Part shown: positions 35,462 to 44,102 of the stretch, piece after piece | Position numbering within the stretch: position 1 is the stretch's first letter | Layout: each line of letters begins with the position of its first letter | Assembly: GCF_030412965.1 (NCBI RefSeq) | Contig: NZ_JAUHJQ010000003.1 | Coordinates: 150,395-214,394, forward strand | Direction of reading: 5' to 3' | Length of the DNA stretch: 64,000 bases | Source: Nocardioides oceani | GTDB taxonomy: Bacteria; Actinomycetota; Actinomycetes; Propionibacteriales; Nocardioidaceae | Notes under the pieces: generated by a model | Database searches by the model: none | Told to the model about the DNA's origin: nothing | What the model saw: only the letters and a program-made list of their open reading frames with translations | Position numbers and translations under genes: made by a program

Positions 35462-37764
35462 CCGACCCCTGGCAGGACACCTCCCTCCCCACCGACGCCC
35501 GGGTCGCGGACCTGGTGGGCCGGATGACGCTGGCGGAGAAGGTCGCCCAGCTCTCGGGCATCTGGGGGGTCGACCCCGACGTGGGCGACATGGCGCCGAT
35601 GCTGCGCGAGGCGCTCGCGGCGGGGCAGCGGTTCGAGGACCTGGTCCGCGACGGCCTGGGCCAGCTGACCCGCCCCTTCGGCACCGACCCGGTCGAGCCG
35701 GCCGACGGGCTGCGCTCGCTCGCCGAGCGGCAGCGGCAGGTCGTCGCGGCCAACCGGTTCGGCATCCCCGCCCAGGTGCACGAGGAGTGCCTCACCGGCC
35801 TCGCCGCGTGGCAGGCCACGGTCTTCCCCAACCCGCTGTGCTGGGCCGCGACGTTCGACCCCGACCTGGTCGAGCGGATGGGCGCGCGGATCGGCACCAC
35901 GATGCGCGGCCTGGGCGTGCACCAGGGGCTCGCGCCGGTGCTCGACGTCGTGCGCGACCTGCGGTGGGGCCGCGTCGAGGAGACCATGGGCGAGGACCCG
36001 TACCTCGTCGGCGCCATCGGCAGCGCCTACGTCCGCGGCCTCGAGAGCACCGGCGTCGTCGCCACGCTCAAGCACTTCGCCGGCTACTCCGCCTCCCGCG
36101 CCGCCCGCAACCTCGCCCCCGTCCCGCTCGGCCCCCGCGAGCTCGCCGACGTGATCCTGCCGCCGTTCGAGATGGCCCTGCGCGCCGGCGCCCGCTCGGT
36201 GATGAACTCCTACACCGACACCGACGGCGTCCCCGCCGCCGCCGACCGCGCGCTGCTCACCACGCTGCTGCGCGACACCTACGGCTTCACGGGCACGGTC
36301 GTGGCCGACTACTTCTCCATCGCCTTCCTCGAGTCCCTGCACCACGTCGCCGAGGACCTCGACGAGGCCGCGCGCCTCGCCCTCGAGGCCGGCATCGACG
36401 TCGAGCTCCCCTCGACCAACGCGTACGGCGAGCCGCTGCTCGCCGCGGTCGGCGCCGGGCTGGTCGACGAGAAGCTCGTCGACCGGGCGCTGGTCCGCGT
36501 GCTGCAGCAGAAGTGCGAGCTCGGCCTGCTCGACCCCGGCTGGGCGCCCGTCGAGGCGGGCGACGGCCCGGACGGCGCCGTCGACCTCGACCCGCCGGAG
36601 GCCCGCGCGATGGCCCTCGAGGTGGCCCGCCGCTCGGTGGTGCTCCTCGCGAACGAGGGCGACGCGCTGCCGCTCGCGCCGGGTGCGCGGCTCGCGGTCG
36701 TCGGCCCCCGCGCGGACACGCCCGAGGCGATGCTCGGCTGCTACTCCTTCCCGATGCACGTCCTCGTGCACCACCCCGGCACCGAGCCCGGCCTGGAGAT
36801 CCGCACCGTCCGCGAGGCGCTCGCCGAGACCTTCGAGGTCACCTCCGCCCTCGGCTGCCCCGTGCTCGGCGGCTCCGACGCCGACATCGCCGAGGCCGCC
36901 GCGGTCGCCACCGACGCCGACGTCTGCGTGGTCGTGCTCGGCGACCGGGCCGGCCTCTTCGGCAACGGCACCTCCGGCGAGGGCTGCGACGTCGCCGACC
37001 TGACCCTCCCCGGCCGGCAGGAGGAGCTGCTCGAGGCGCTGCTCGCCACCGGCACCCCGGTCGTCGCGGTGCTCCTCGTCGGTCGCCCCTACGACCTCAC
37101 CCGCCAGGTCGACCGGCTGGCCGCGCTGGTGTGCGGCTTCTTCCCGGGCGAGGAGGGCGCGACCGCCGTCGCCGACGTGCTCGCGGGCCGGGTCGCCCCG
37201 ACCGGCCGGCTCCCGGTCTCCTTCCCCGGCCCCGGCTCGACCCAGCCGTCGACGTACCTCGCCTCGGCGCTGGGGCAGCGCAGCGAGGTCAGCGTGGTCG
37301 ACCCGACGCCGCTGTTCCCCTTCGGGCACGGACAGTCCTGGGCCGCGGCGACCTGGGACGACGCGACGGTGGTGGGCGGGCCGGAGTGGGCCACCGACGG
37401 TGCCTGCGAGCTGGTCGTCGGGCTCACCGGCGACCCCGAGCAGGCGACCTCGGAGGTCGTGCAGGTCTACCTCCACGACCGGGCGGCCTCGGTCGTGCGA
37501 CCGGTGCAGCAGCTGGTCGCCGCGGCGCGGGTCGACCTGGCGGCCGGGGAGCGGGCGGAGGTGCGGTTCGCGCTGCACGCCGACCTGACGTCGTTCACCG
37601 GACGCGACCTGGTCCGGCTGGTCGAGCCCGGCGCGGTCGAGCTGCGGGTCGGTGCCTCGAGCGGCGACGTCCGCTCGGTCGTCGAGCTGCGGCTCACCGG
37701 CTCCGTGCGGGAGGTCGGGCCCGACCGGGTGCTGGAGCCGACGGTCACCGTCGTCCGCGGCTGA
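35458..37764 (+). CDS. Glycoside hydrolase family 3 (beta-xylosidase/beta-glucosidase type)
   Basis: 768 residues with the GH3 (alpha/beta)8 barrel, the alpha/beta sandwich and a C-terminal fibronectin III-like domain. Substrate-binding KHFAGYSASRAARN (about 202) and nucleophile Asp284 in TVVADYFSI are visible; the second domain has GDRAGLFGNGTSGEGCD near 500. No signal peptide, so it hydrolyses short oligosaccharides in the cytoplasm. Context favours beta-xylosidase, but beta-glucosidase or arabinosidase activity cannot be excluded. GTG start overlaps the LacI gene stop. Confidence 0.93.
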   Translation: MTDPWQDTSLPTDARVADLVGRMTLAEKVAQLSGIWGVDPDVGDMAPMLREALAAGQRFEDLVRDGLGQLTRPFGTDPVEPADGLRSLAERQRQVVAANRFGIPAQVHEECLTGLAAWQATVFPNPLCWAATFDPDLVERMGARIGTTMRGLGVHQGLAPVLDVVRDLRWGRVEETMGEDPYLVGAIGSAYVRGLESTGVVATLKHFAGYSASRAARNLAPVPLGPRELADVILPPFEMALRAGARSVMNSYTDTDGVPAAADRALLTTLLRDTYGFTGTVVADYFSIAFLESLHHVAEDLDEAARLALEAGIDVELPSTNAYGEPLLAAVGAGLVDEKLVDRALVRVLQQKCELGLLDPGWAPVEAGDGPDGAVDLDPPEARAMALEVARRSVVLLANEGDALPLAPGARLAVVGPRADTPEAMLGCYSFPMHVLVHHPGTEPGLEIRTVREALAETFEVTSALGCPVLGGSDADIAEAAAVATDADVCVVVLGDRAGLFGNGTSGEGCDVADLTLPGRQEELLEALLATGTPVVAVLLVGRPYDLTRQVDRLAALVCGFFPGEEGATAVADVLAGRVAPTGRLPVSFPGPGSTQPSTYLASALGQRSEVSVVDPTPLFPFGHGQSWAAATWDDATVVGGPEWATDGACELVVGLTGDPEQATSEVVQVYLHDRAASVVRPVQQLVAAARVDLAAGERAEVRFALHADLTSFTGRDLVRLVEPGAVELRVGASSGDVRSVVELRLTGSVREVGPDRVLEPTVTVVRG

Positions 37765-37767
37765 GCC

Positions 37768-38757
37768 GTGGAGACCGACTGGCCGCTGGAGCAGCTGCGG
37801 GCCTACCGGCCCGAGCTGCCCGAGCCGGCCGACCTGGACGCGTTCTGGGACGAGACGCTCGCCCCGCAGCGGGCCCGCGGTCCCCACGCGACGTACGACC
37901 GCGTCGAGTCGGGGCTGGTGGCCGTCGAGTCGTGGGCGGTGGAGCTGGCGGGCCACGACGGCCACCCCGTCCGCGCCTGGCTGCACCTGCCGGCGGCGGC
38001 GCTGCGAGACGGGTCCGCGCTGCCGGGGGTGGTGCAGTACCAGGGCTACAACGGCGGTCGTGGCCTCCCGCACGAGCACGTCCTGTGGGCGCTCGCCGGC
38101 CTCGCCCACCTCGTCGTCGACACCCGCGGCCAGGGCAGCGGCTGGACGGTCGGCGCGACCGGCGACCCGGCCGGCTCGGGTGCCGCGCAGCCGGGGTTCC
38201 TCACGCGCGGGATCGAGGACCCGGGCGGCTACTACTACCGCCGGGCGTACGCCGACGCCGTCGCCGCCCTCGACGCGCTGTGCGCCCACCCGCTCGTCGA
38301 TGGCTCCCGGGTCGCCGTCGCCGGCGCCAGCCAGGGCGGGGCGCTCGCGACGGCCGTGGCCGCGCTGGCGCCGGAGCGGGTGGCGGCCGCGCTCGTCGAC
38401 GTGCCGTTCCTCGCCGACGTGCGCCGGGCGGCGGCGGTCGCGCAGACCGACCCGTACCTCGAGCTGGTCCGCTACCTCGCCGCCCACCGCGACCGGGTCG
38501 AGCAGGCCTTCGGCACGCTGGCGTACGTCGACGCCGCGGTGCTCGCGCGCCGGGCGACCGCACCCGCGCTGTTCTCCGTCGCGCTGCGCGACCGCACCTG
38601 CCCGCCCTCGACGGTGTTCGCGGCGTACCACGCCTGGGCCGGCCCGGCGGAGATCGAGGTCTACCCGTTCAACGACCACGAGGGCGGCGGTCCGCACCAC
38701 GTCCAGCGGCAGGTGGCGTGGCTGCGGTCGGCGCTGGGGGCCAGACTGGCCCCGTGA
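37768..38757 (+). CDS. Acetyl-xylan esterase-type alpha/beta hydrolase (AXE1 family)
   Basis: 329 residues of the AXE1/cephalosporin-C deacetylase family: N-terminal FWDETLAPQR, conserved VVQYQGYNGGRGLPHEHVLWAL with the oxyanion Tyr, DTRGQGSGW, nucleophile Ser188 in GASQGGALA and catalytic His in FNDHEGGG near 308. Removes acetyl groups from xylo-oligosaccharides, completing the debranching set with GH10 and GH3. Starts at GTG 3 bp after the GH3 stop; cytoplasmic. Confidence 0.93.
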   Translation: METDWPLEQLRAYRPELPEPADLDAFWDETLAPQRARGPHATYDRVESGLVAVESWAVELAGHDGHPVRAWLHLPAAALRDGSALPGVVQYQGYNGGRGLPHEHVLWALAGLAHLVVDTRGQGSGWTVGATGDPAGSGAAQPGFLTRGIEDPGGYYYRRAYADAVAALDALCAHPLVDGSRVAVAGASQGGALATAVAALAPERVAAALVDVPFLADVRRAAAVAQTDPYLELVRYLAAHRDRVEQAFGTLAYVDAAVLARRATAPALFSVALRDRTCPPSTVFAAYHAWAGPAEIEVYPFNDHEGGGPHHVQRQVAWLRSALGARLAP

Positions 38758-38782
38758 GGTCCCCCGGGTCGAGGCAGGGCAG

Positions 38783-39181
38783 ATGAGGTTCACCGAGCAC
38801 GAGCTGACCGCCGCCCTGACCGGCGCGGCCAAGACCGTCTTCGCCGCGCAGGACAAGGACGTACGCCGTGGCCGCCGCGACGTCGACGAGGCGTGGCAGG
38901 CGCTGACCACGCTGCAGCGGTTCCGCCTTCTCGACGCGCTGGGCGACCAGGTGCTCCCGGTGCTCGTGGGCCTGCCCGACGTCGACGTCGAGCCCGGGAC
39001 CCGGCCGGCCTACACCGACGAGGAGGTCACCCGCGTCGTCGAGGAGCGGCTCGGCGACTCCGTCGGGCGGGTCCGCCGCGCGCTCCTCGTCAAGGGCCGT
39101 GTCGCCCTCGTCCAGGCCGCCCTCGCCGCCGTGCCGCCCCGCCAGGACCCCGACGCCCTGATCGTGCCCGACCACCTCTGA
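38783..39181 (+). CDS. Conserved-looking hypothetical protein
   Basis: 132 residues from an ATG preceded by GAGGCAGGGCAG. Soluble, highly charged and mostly helical in appearance, with no signal peptide, membrane segment or cysteine. I recognise no family. It follows the esterase by 25 bp on the same strand and precedes azlC by 10 bp, so it may be the last gene of the xylan operon or the first of a separate unit. Codon usage matches its neighbours, which supports it being real. Confidence 0.65.
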   Translation: MRFTEHELTAALTGAAKTVFAAQDKDVRRGRRDVDEAWQALTTLQRFRLLDALGDQVLPVLVGLPDVDVEPGTRPAYTDEEVTRVVEERLGDSVGRVRRALLVKGRVALVQAALAAVPPRQDPDALIVPDHL

Positions 39182-39191
39182 TGCCCGGCCG

Positions 39192-39842
39192 ATGAGCGAG
39201 TCGTTCCGTCGGGGGCTGCGGGCGGGCGTGCCCTTCTCGCTGGTCGGCTTCCTGCTCGCGATGTCGTTCGGCGTGCTGGCGGTGCAGGCCGGCTTCAGCG
39301 CACTCCAGGCGATCGTGATGTCGGCGGTGGTCCACGCCGGCTCGGCGCAGTTCGCCGCCGCAGCGATCCTGGGTGCCGGCGGCGGCCTGGTGCCGAGCGT
39401 GCTGGCGGGCAGCCTGATGAACGCCCGGTTCCTCGCCATGGGCATCGCGGTCGCCCCGTCCCTCCGCGGCGGCCCGGGCCGCCGCGCGCTCCAGGGCCAG
39501 ACGGTGGTCGACCCGTCGTGGGCGCTCGCCAACCAGGGGGACGGCTCCTTCGACCGGCACCTGCTGATGGGCGCGACCGTGCCGCAGTACGTCGGGTGGG
39601 TCACCGGCACCGTGGCCGGGGCGTTCCTCGGGGACGTGGCGGGCGACCCCGACCGGTTCGGCCTCGACGTGGTGTTCCCGGTCTTCTTCCTGTCGCTGCT
39701 CGCCGCGGAGCTGAGGGACCCCCGGTCGCGCGGGGTGGCTCTCGCCGGCGCGATGATCGCCCTCGCACTGGTGCCGTTCACCCCGCCCGGGGTGCCGGTC
39801 CTCGCTGCCGGGACCGCTGCACTCGTGGGTCTGGCGCGATGA
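39192..39842 (+). CDS. azlC: AzlC-family branched-chain amino acid export permease
   Basis: 216 residues, about five to six membrane helices, with the AzlC landmarks AGVPFSLVGFLLAMSFGVLA, SAVVHAGSAQFAAAAIL and NARFLAMGIAVAPSL. Large subunit of a two-component exporter for branched-chain amino acids or analogues; the small AzlD subunit follows with a 4-bp overlap. Confidence 0.92.
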   Translation: MSESFRRGLRAGVPFSLVGFLLAMSFGVLAVQAGFSALQAIVMSAVVHAGSAQFAAAAILGAGGGLVPSVLAGSLMNARFLAMGIAVAPSLRGGPGRRALQGQTVVDPSWALANQGDGSFDRHLLMGATVPQYVGWVTGTVAGAFLGDVAGDPDRFGLDVVFPVFFLSLLAAELRDPRSRGVALAGAMIALALVPFTPPGVPVLAAGTAALVGLAR

Positions 39843-40144
39843 CCACCTGGCTGGCGATCGGCGCGCTCGCGGTGACGACTGCCCTCATCAAGGCGTTCGG
39901 CCCCGTGCTGGTGGGCGGGCGGGCGCTGCCTCCGAACGCGACGAAGGTGATCGCGCTGCTGCCCCCGGTGCTCCTCGCAGCCCTCGTGGTCACCTCGACC
40001 CTCAGCGAGGGCCAGCGGCTGCACGTCGACGCCAGCGCTGCCGGGGTCGCGGTCGCGGGGGTGATGATCTGGCGCCGCCTGCCGCTGCTGGTCGTCGTCC
40101 TCACCGCGGTCGCGGTGACCGCCTCGCTCCGTGCCCTGGCCTGA
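39839..40144 (+). CDS. azlD: AzlD-family small subunit of amino acid exporter
   Basis: 101 residues, three to four short hydrophobic helices with the AzlD pattern ALITFLIKAFGPVL-like and LPPVLLAALVV, close to the family's usual 100-110 residues. Works with AzlC. Its last 44 bp overlap the 3' end of the SMP-30 gene on the other strand. Confidence 0.9.
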   Translation: MTTWLAIGALAVTTALIKAFGPVLVGGRALPPNATKVIALLPPVLLAALVVTSTLSEGQRLHVDASAAGVAVAGVMIWRRLPLLVVVLTAVAVTASLRALA

Positions 40145-41051
40145 CCTGGTGAGCCCGGGCCGTCGGCTGCGGCCGCCCGCCGACCGAGACCTCGGCGACG
40201 AGCGTGCGGCCGTCGTGGTCCTGCGGTTCGTCCAGCCCTTCGGTCGAGCTGGTCACGACGAGGACGTGCGGCGCGCCGACGCTGATCGCGATGCTGGTCG
40301 GCTGGCGGGCCGGCACCTCGATCCGCTCGACGAGGTCCCCGGACGGGTGGTAGCGGTGCAGGCACGACGACCCGTGGATCGCCGACCAGAGGAAGCCCTC
40401 GGCGTCGAGGGTCATGCCGTCGGGCGTCCCGTCCACCTCGACGAACACCTCCCGCCCGCCCAGGTCGCCGGTGGCGGGCTCGACGTCGTACCGGAGGATG
40501 ACCGACCGCGGGGTGTCCGCGAGCCACATGGTGCGGCCGTCCGCGCTGAACACCGGCCCGTTGGGGACGGTGCACCCGGTCAGCACGGTGGTGACCTGCC
40601 CGTCGGGCTCGAGCCGGTGGAGCGCCCCGGCCCCGTCCGTGCTGTCCCATGCCATCGACGTCGCCCAGAACCGCCCCGACGGGTCGGTCGCCGCGTCGTT
40701 CATCCGCCGCTCGACGGGGCCCCCGTCCGCCGGCCGCCCGAACCAGCCGAGCTCGCCGGACCGGGCCAGGCGCGCGATCCCGGTTCCCGCCGCAGCGATG
40801 AACGCCGGGACCCCGCCCGTCGCCTCGCGCGGTTCGGCGAGCGCGACGGCCCCGAGCGGCACGTCCAGACGCACCAGCTCGCGTGGCGGCTCGTCGCTCC
40901 GCGGGTCCGCGCGGAGCAGCCGGCCGGCGATGATGTCGACGAAGTACAGCCGGCCGTCGAGGAACCGCGCCCCTTCCCCGAGCCCGTGGCGCTCGGGGCC
41001 GAGGGGACGCCAGTCGCTGCGCAGCACGCTCGCGCGGGAGGTTCCACCCAT
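40101..41051 (-). CDS. SMP-30/gluconolactonase family protein
   Basis: 316 residues, six-bladed beta-propeller lactonase. The metal ligands of the family are recognisable: Glu in HGLGEGARFL, Asn in CTVPNGPVFSADG and Asp in VDGTPDGMTLDAEG. Hydrolyses sugar lactones (for example glucono- or xylonolactone). Its C-terminal 15 residues lie across the azlD end on the opposite strand and look non-conserved. Relationship to the nearby xylan genes is possible but unproved. Confidence 0.88.
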   Translation of the reverse strand: MGGTSRASVLRSDWRPLGPERHGLGEGARFLDGRLYFVDIIAGRLLRADPRSDEPPRELVRLDVPLGAVALAEPREATGGVPAFIAAAGTGIARLARSGELGWFGRPADGGPVERRMNDAATDPSGRFWATSMAWDSTDGAGALHRLEPDGQVTTVLTGCTVPNGPVFSADGRTMWLADTPRSVILRYDVEPATGDLGGREVFVEVDGTPDGMTLDAEGFLWSAIHGSSCLHRYHPSGDLVERIEVPARQPTSIAISVGAPHVLVVTSSTEGLDEPQDHDGRTLVAEVSVGGRPQPTARAHQVRPGHGARRSPRPR

Positions 41052-41090
41052 GCCCGCCCGTCCCCCGGGAGCCCGAGCGTCAAACGGCGG

Positions 41091-41290
41091 TCACCGTCCG
41101 GCGACGCCGGTGGTGCCGGTGGGGCCGCGGAGGCAGTGGCGGCCGTGGGGTCGGTCCAGAGGTGGACGCCGGGGTCGGTGACGGGGTCGAGGGGTCGGTA
41201 GCGCCGTCGGGCGTGGGCCTCGAGGCGGTGGTGGCGTCGGCAGGGTGGTGCGAGGTTGCGGGCACGCCAGGGGCGGTCGTCGATCGGCAC
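41091..41290 (-). pseudogene. Decayed HNH endonuclease (DUF222/13E12 type), C-terminal remnant
   Basis: On the minus strand one frame reads ARNLAPPCRRHHRLEAH then RRYRPLDP and LWTDP, the HNH core of DUF222-associated nucleases. After a frame change the expected C-terminus PHGRHCLRGPTGTTG follows and ends at a stop at 41091-41093. The upstream part of the 406-bp gap (to 41457) holds no clear gene and probably contains more of the same eroded frame. The frameshift and lack of an N-terminal domain show it is not functional. Confidence 0.7.
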
Positions 41291-41457
41291 AGGTCGACGG
41301 TGTGCAGAGCGAGCTCGTGAAGGGCTTCTCCGCGCTGAGGGTGAGATCGCCGAAGCGTCTGACCGCGCGTCGTGACCGGGGCGGGGCAGCAGCGGGTCCA
41401 CCACGCCGAGCGGGTGCACGGCCTGCGCGCGCCGCGGTGGCGCCCGGCGCGCTGCGC

Positions 41458-41856
41458 TCAGGCGGTCGGCTCGCCCGGGGGGTGCTCGCCGAGGCAGAAG
41501 AGGTTGCCCTCCGGGTCGCCCAGGGTCGTCCACCGGACCCACGGCACCTCGTCGAGCACGTCCCACCGGTGCTCGGCCCCGGCGGCGACGAGCCGCTCCA
41601 CCTCCGCCGCGCGCTCGCCCCACGGCACCGTGAGGTCGAGGTGCACGGTGCTGCCGGACTCGTCGGTGCGCTGCATGAACATCATCCCGAACCCGCCGGG
41701 CGTCGGCGGCAGGATCACCAGGCCCGGCATCGGCGAGGTCGAGGGTGCGCCGAGGACCGTCGACCAGAAGGCGCCGAGACGCTCGGGGTCGTGGGCGGCG
41801 ACGTTGACGGCGCCGAGGCTGATCGTGGCGGGCGAGCTGGTTGCAGGTGTGGTCAT
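41458..41856 (-). CDS. VOC-family (glyoxalase/bleomycin-resistance fold) protein
   Basis: 132 residues with one vicinal-oxygen-chelate domain: LGAVNVAAHDPERLGAFWSTVLGAP at the start, VHLDLTVPWGERAAEVERLVAAGAEH in the middle and WTTLGDPEGNLFCL at the end, which matches actinobacterial VOC proteins of the glyoxalase_6 kind. Likely metal-binding or a substrate-binding scaffold; reaction unknown. It stands between two pseudogenes. Confidence 0.88.
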   Translation of the reverse strand: MTTPATSSPATISLGAVNVAAHDPERLGAFWSTVLGAPSTSPMPGLVILPPTPGGFGMMFMQRTDESGSTVHLDLTVPWGERAAEVERLVAAGAEHRWDVLDEVPWVRWTTLGDPEGNLFCLGEHPPGEPTA

Positions 41857-41959
41857 GGCCGCACGCTAGGCGGCACCGCCGACGTCACGTCCGGAGTGGG
41901 ACCCGGTCCCCGCCGTCCCGGCAGCCTCGACGTCCCCCGCGCCCCGGCGGACGGCGGCA

Positions 41960-42277
41960 CGAACTCCGGCCGGGCGGGGCGACCACGCCGGCGAGGACCC
42001 CGAGGAGGCGAACCGCCGCGACCGTGAGGCACCCGACGGACAGCCCGGGGGAGGAACGAGTCCTGCACCGCGGTGGGCAGGGACGGGTCGCCGCCGGCGA
42101 CGACCCGCGCGACGTGCACGGAGTCGCCCGCCTCCTCCGCGCGACCGGTGGCCGGGAACGCGCTCGCGGCTCGGCGCGCGCCGAAGCCCGAGGAGGACCC
42201 GACGCCGGCTCGCGCCGGCGGCAGCGCCTGCATGATCGACTCCGTCGCCGACGCCGTGGGCGCCTGGACGAGCCGGA
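41960..42277 (-). pseudogene. Decayed C-terminus of a DHA2-type MFS drug transporter
   Basis: Just after the pgm stop the minus strand reads ATESIMQALPPARAGVGSS, which closely matches the conserved helix of actinobacterial EmrB/QacA (DHA2) transporters. It is followed by a degraded stretch up to VQDSF (about 42055). A change of frame then gives GLSVGCLTVAAVRLLGVLAG with VVAPPGR, the usual last membrane helix. No start codon, no N-terminal eleven helices and at least one frameshift: a remnant only. The rest of this 421-bp gap shows nothing else. Confidence 0.7.
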
Positions 42278-43936
42278 TCAGCCCAGCGCGGCGGTGACGA
42301 GCGCCTGCGCCTCCTCCTGCACCTGCGCGAGGTGCTCGGGCCCGCGGAAGGACTCGGCGTACACCTTGTAGACGTCCTCGGTGCCGGACGGCCGCGCGGC
42401 GAACCAGGCCGAGGAGGTGGTCACCTTGAGCCCGCCGATCGCGGCGCCGTTGCCGGGCGCCTCGGTGAGCGTGGCGGTGATCGGCTCGCCGGCGAGCTCG
42501 GTGGCGGTGACGTCGTCGGCGGAGAGCGCCGACAGGGCCGCCTTCTGCTCGCGGGTGGCGGGTGCGTCGATGCGGGCGTACGCCGGCTCGCCGTGCGCGG
42601 CGACGAGGTCGGCGTAGTGCTCGGAGGGGGACCGGCCGGTGCGGGCGACGATCTCGGAGGCGAGCAGCGCGAGGATGATGCCGTCCTTGTCGGTGGTCCA
42701 GGCGCTGCCGTCCATCCGCAGGAACGACGCGCCCGCCGACTCCTCGCCGCCGAAGCCGAACGAGCCGTCGACCAGTCCCGGCACGAACCACTTGAACCCG
42801 ACAGGGACCTCGACCATCGGGCGGCCGAGCGACGCCGCGACCCGGTCGATCATCGAGGACGACACCAGCGTCTTGCCGATCCGCGCCCCCTCGGGCCACC
42901 CGGGCCGCGCGCCGCCGAAGAGGTGGCCGATGGCGACGGCCAGGAAGTGGTTGGGGTTCATCAGCCCGGCGTCGGGCGTGACGATCCCGTGCCGGTCGGC
43001 GTCGGCGTCGTTGCCGGTGGAGACGTCGTAGTCCGCCCGCCGCTCGATCAGCGAGGCCATCGCGTGGGGCGAGGAGCAGTCCATCCGGATCTTCCCGTCC
43101 CAGTCGAGGGTCATGAAGCGCCAGGTGGGGTCGACGAGCGGGTTGACGACGGTCAGGTCGAGGCCGTGGCGGTCGGCGATCTCCGACCAGTACGCCACGG
43201 ACGCGCCGCCGAGCGGGTCCGCGCCGATCCGCACGCCGGCCTGCCGGATCGCCTCGACGTCGACCACCGAGGGCAGGTCGTCGACGTAGGTGCCGAGGAA
43301 GTCGTAGGAGCCGGCCGTGGCGCGGGCGCGCGCGAACGGCACGCGGCGTACGTCGCCGAGCCCGCTGGCGATCAGCTCGTTGGCCCGCGCGGCGATCGCC
43401 GAGGTGGCGTCGCTGCCCGCGGGGCCGCCGTGCGGCGGGTTGTACTTGAAGCCGCCGTCGGTGGGCGGGTTGTGCGAGGGGGTGACCACGATGCCGTCGG
43501 CGAGCCCGGCACCGGTGGTGCGCCCGCCGTTGGCGCGGAGGATCGCGTGCGAGACGGCGGGCGTCGGCGTGTAGCCGTCGCGGGAGTCGACGAGCACGGT
43601 GACGTCGTTGGCGACCAGCACCTCCAGCGCCGAGGTCCAGGCCGGCTCCGACAGCGCGTGGGTGTCACGACCGAGGAACAGCGGCCCGTCGTACCCCTGC
43701 TCGCGCCGGTGGTCGCAGATCGCCTGGGTCGTGGCGAGGATGTGCGCCTCGTTGAACGAGGTGGACAGCGACGTGCCGCGGTGCCCGCTGGTGCCGAAGG
43801 CGACCTGCTGCGCGACGTCGTCGGGGTCGGGCACGCCGGTGTAGTAGGCGGTGACGAGGTGCGCCACGTCGACGAGGTCACGGGGGTCCGCGGGCTGTCC
43901 CGCGCGCTGGTCGGCCACGTCGTGATCATTGCCCAT
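42278..43936 (-). CDS. pgm: Phosphoglucomutase, alpha-D-glucose phosphate-specific
   Basis: 552 residues, the usual length of bacterial Pgm. Phosphoserine loop [12 protein letters not shown] (Ser154), metal loop [10 protein letters not shown], sugar-binding [12 protein letters not shown] and the phosphate-binding [17 protein letters not shown] near the C-terminus are all present. Interconverts glucose 1- and 6-phosphate, linking glycogen, cell-wall sugar nucleotides and glycolysis. Start at 43936 ([20 protein letters not shown]), typical for this protein. A large hairpin lies in the upstream region. Confidence 0.96.
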   Translation of the reverse strand: MGNDHDVADQRAGQPADPRDLVDVAHLVTAYYTGVPDPDDVAQQVAFGTSGHRGTSLSTSFNEAHILATTQAICDHRREQGYDGPLFLGRDTHALSEPAWTSALEVLVANDVTVLVDSRDGYTPTPAVSHAILRANGGRTTGAGLADGIVVTPSHNPPTDGGFKYNPPHGGPAGSDATSAIAARANELIASGLGDVRRVPFARARATAGSYDFLGTYVDDLPSVVDVEAIRQAGVRIGADPLGGASVAYWSEIADRHGLDLTVVNPLVDPTWRFMTLDWDGKIRMDCSSPHAMASLIERRADYDVSTGNDADADRHGIVTPDAGLMNPNHFLAVAIGHLFGGARPGWPEGARIGKTLVSSSMIDRVAASLGRPMVEVPVGFKWFVPGLVDGSFGFGGEESAGASFLRMDGSAWTTDKDGIILALLASEIVARTGRSPSEHYADLVAAHGEPAYARIDAPATREQKAALSALSADDVTATELAGEPITATLTEAPGNGAAIGGLKVTTSSAWFAARPSGTEDVYKVYAESFRGPEHLAQVQEEAQALVTAALG

Positions 43937-43968
43937 CCCGGTGCCGTGGCAACCGGTCCCGGGAAAGC

Positions 43969-44030
43969 GTCACGGCCGCCGGTGTTCCTCGCACGTGGGG
44001 GGACGACGAGGGGGCACCAGCGGCCGTGAC
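43969..44030. other. Large hairpin in the divergent pgm/crotonase promoter region
   Basis: GTCACGGCCGC (43969-43979) pairs perfectly with GCGGCCGTGAC (44020-44030); inside it GGTG (43981-43984) pairs with CACC (44015-44018) after one mismatch, leaving a 30-base loop. It sits between two divergent start codons, so it is not a terminator of either gene. It could be an operator, a leader structure or an attenuator. Confidence 0.55.
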
Positions 44031-44102
44031 GTGCACAAGATACCCGGCCCGGAGCGCTGCGGCCACATCCGGGTCCGGCGAGCCGCTCCCTAGGATCGGG
44101 AC

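Noticed and set aside
35023..38910. 1295-codon open frame antisense to the LacI, GH3 and esterase genes
   Set aside because: Same shadow pattern; the sense genes carry complete catalytic motifs.
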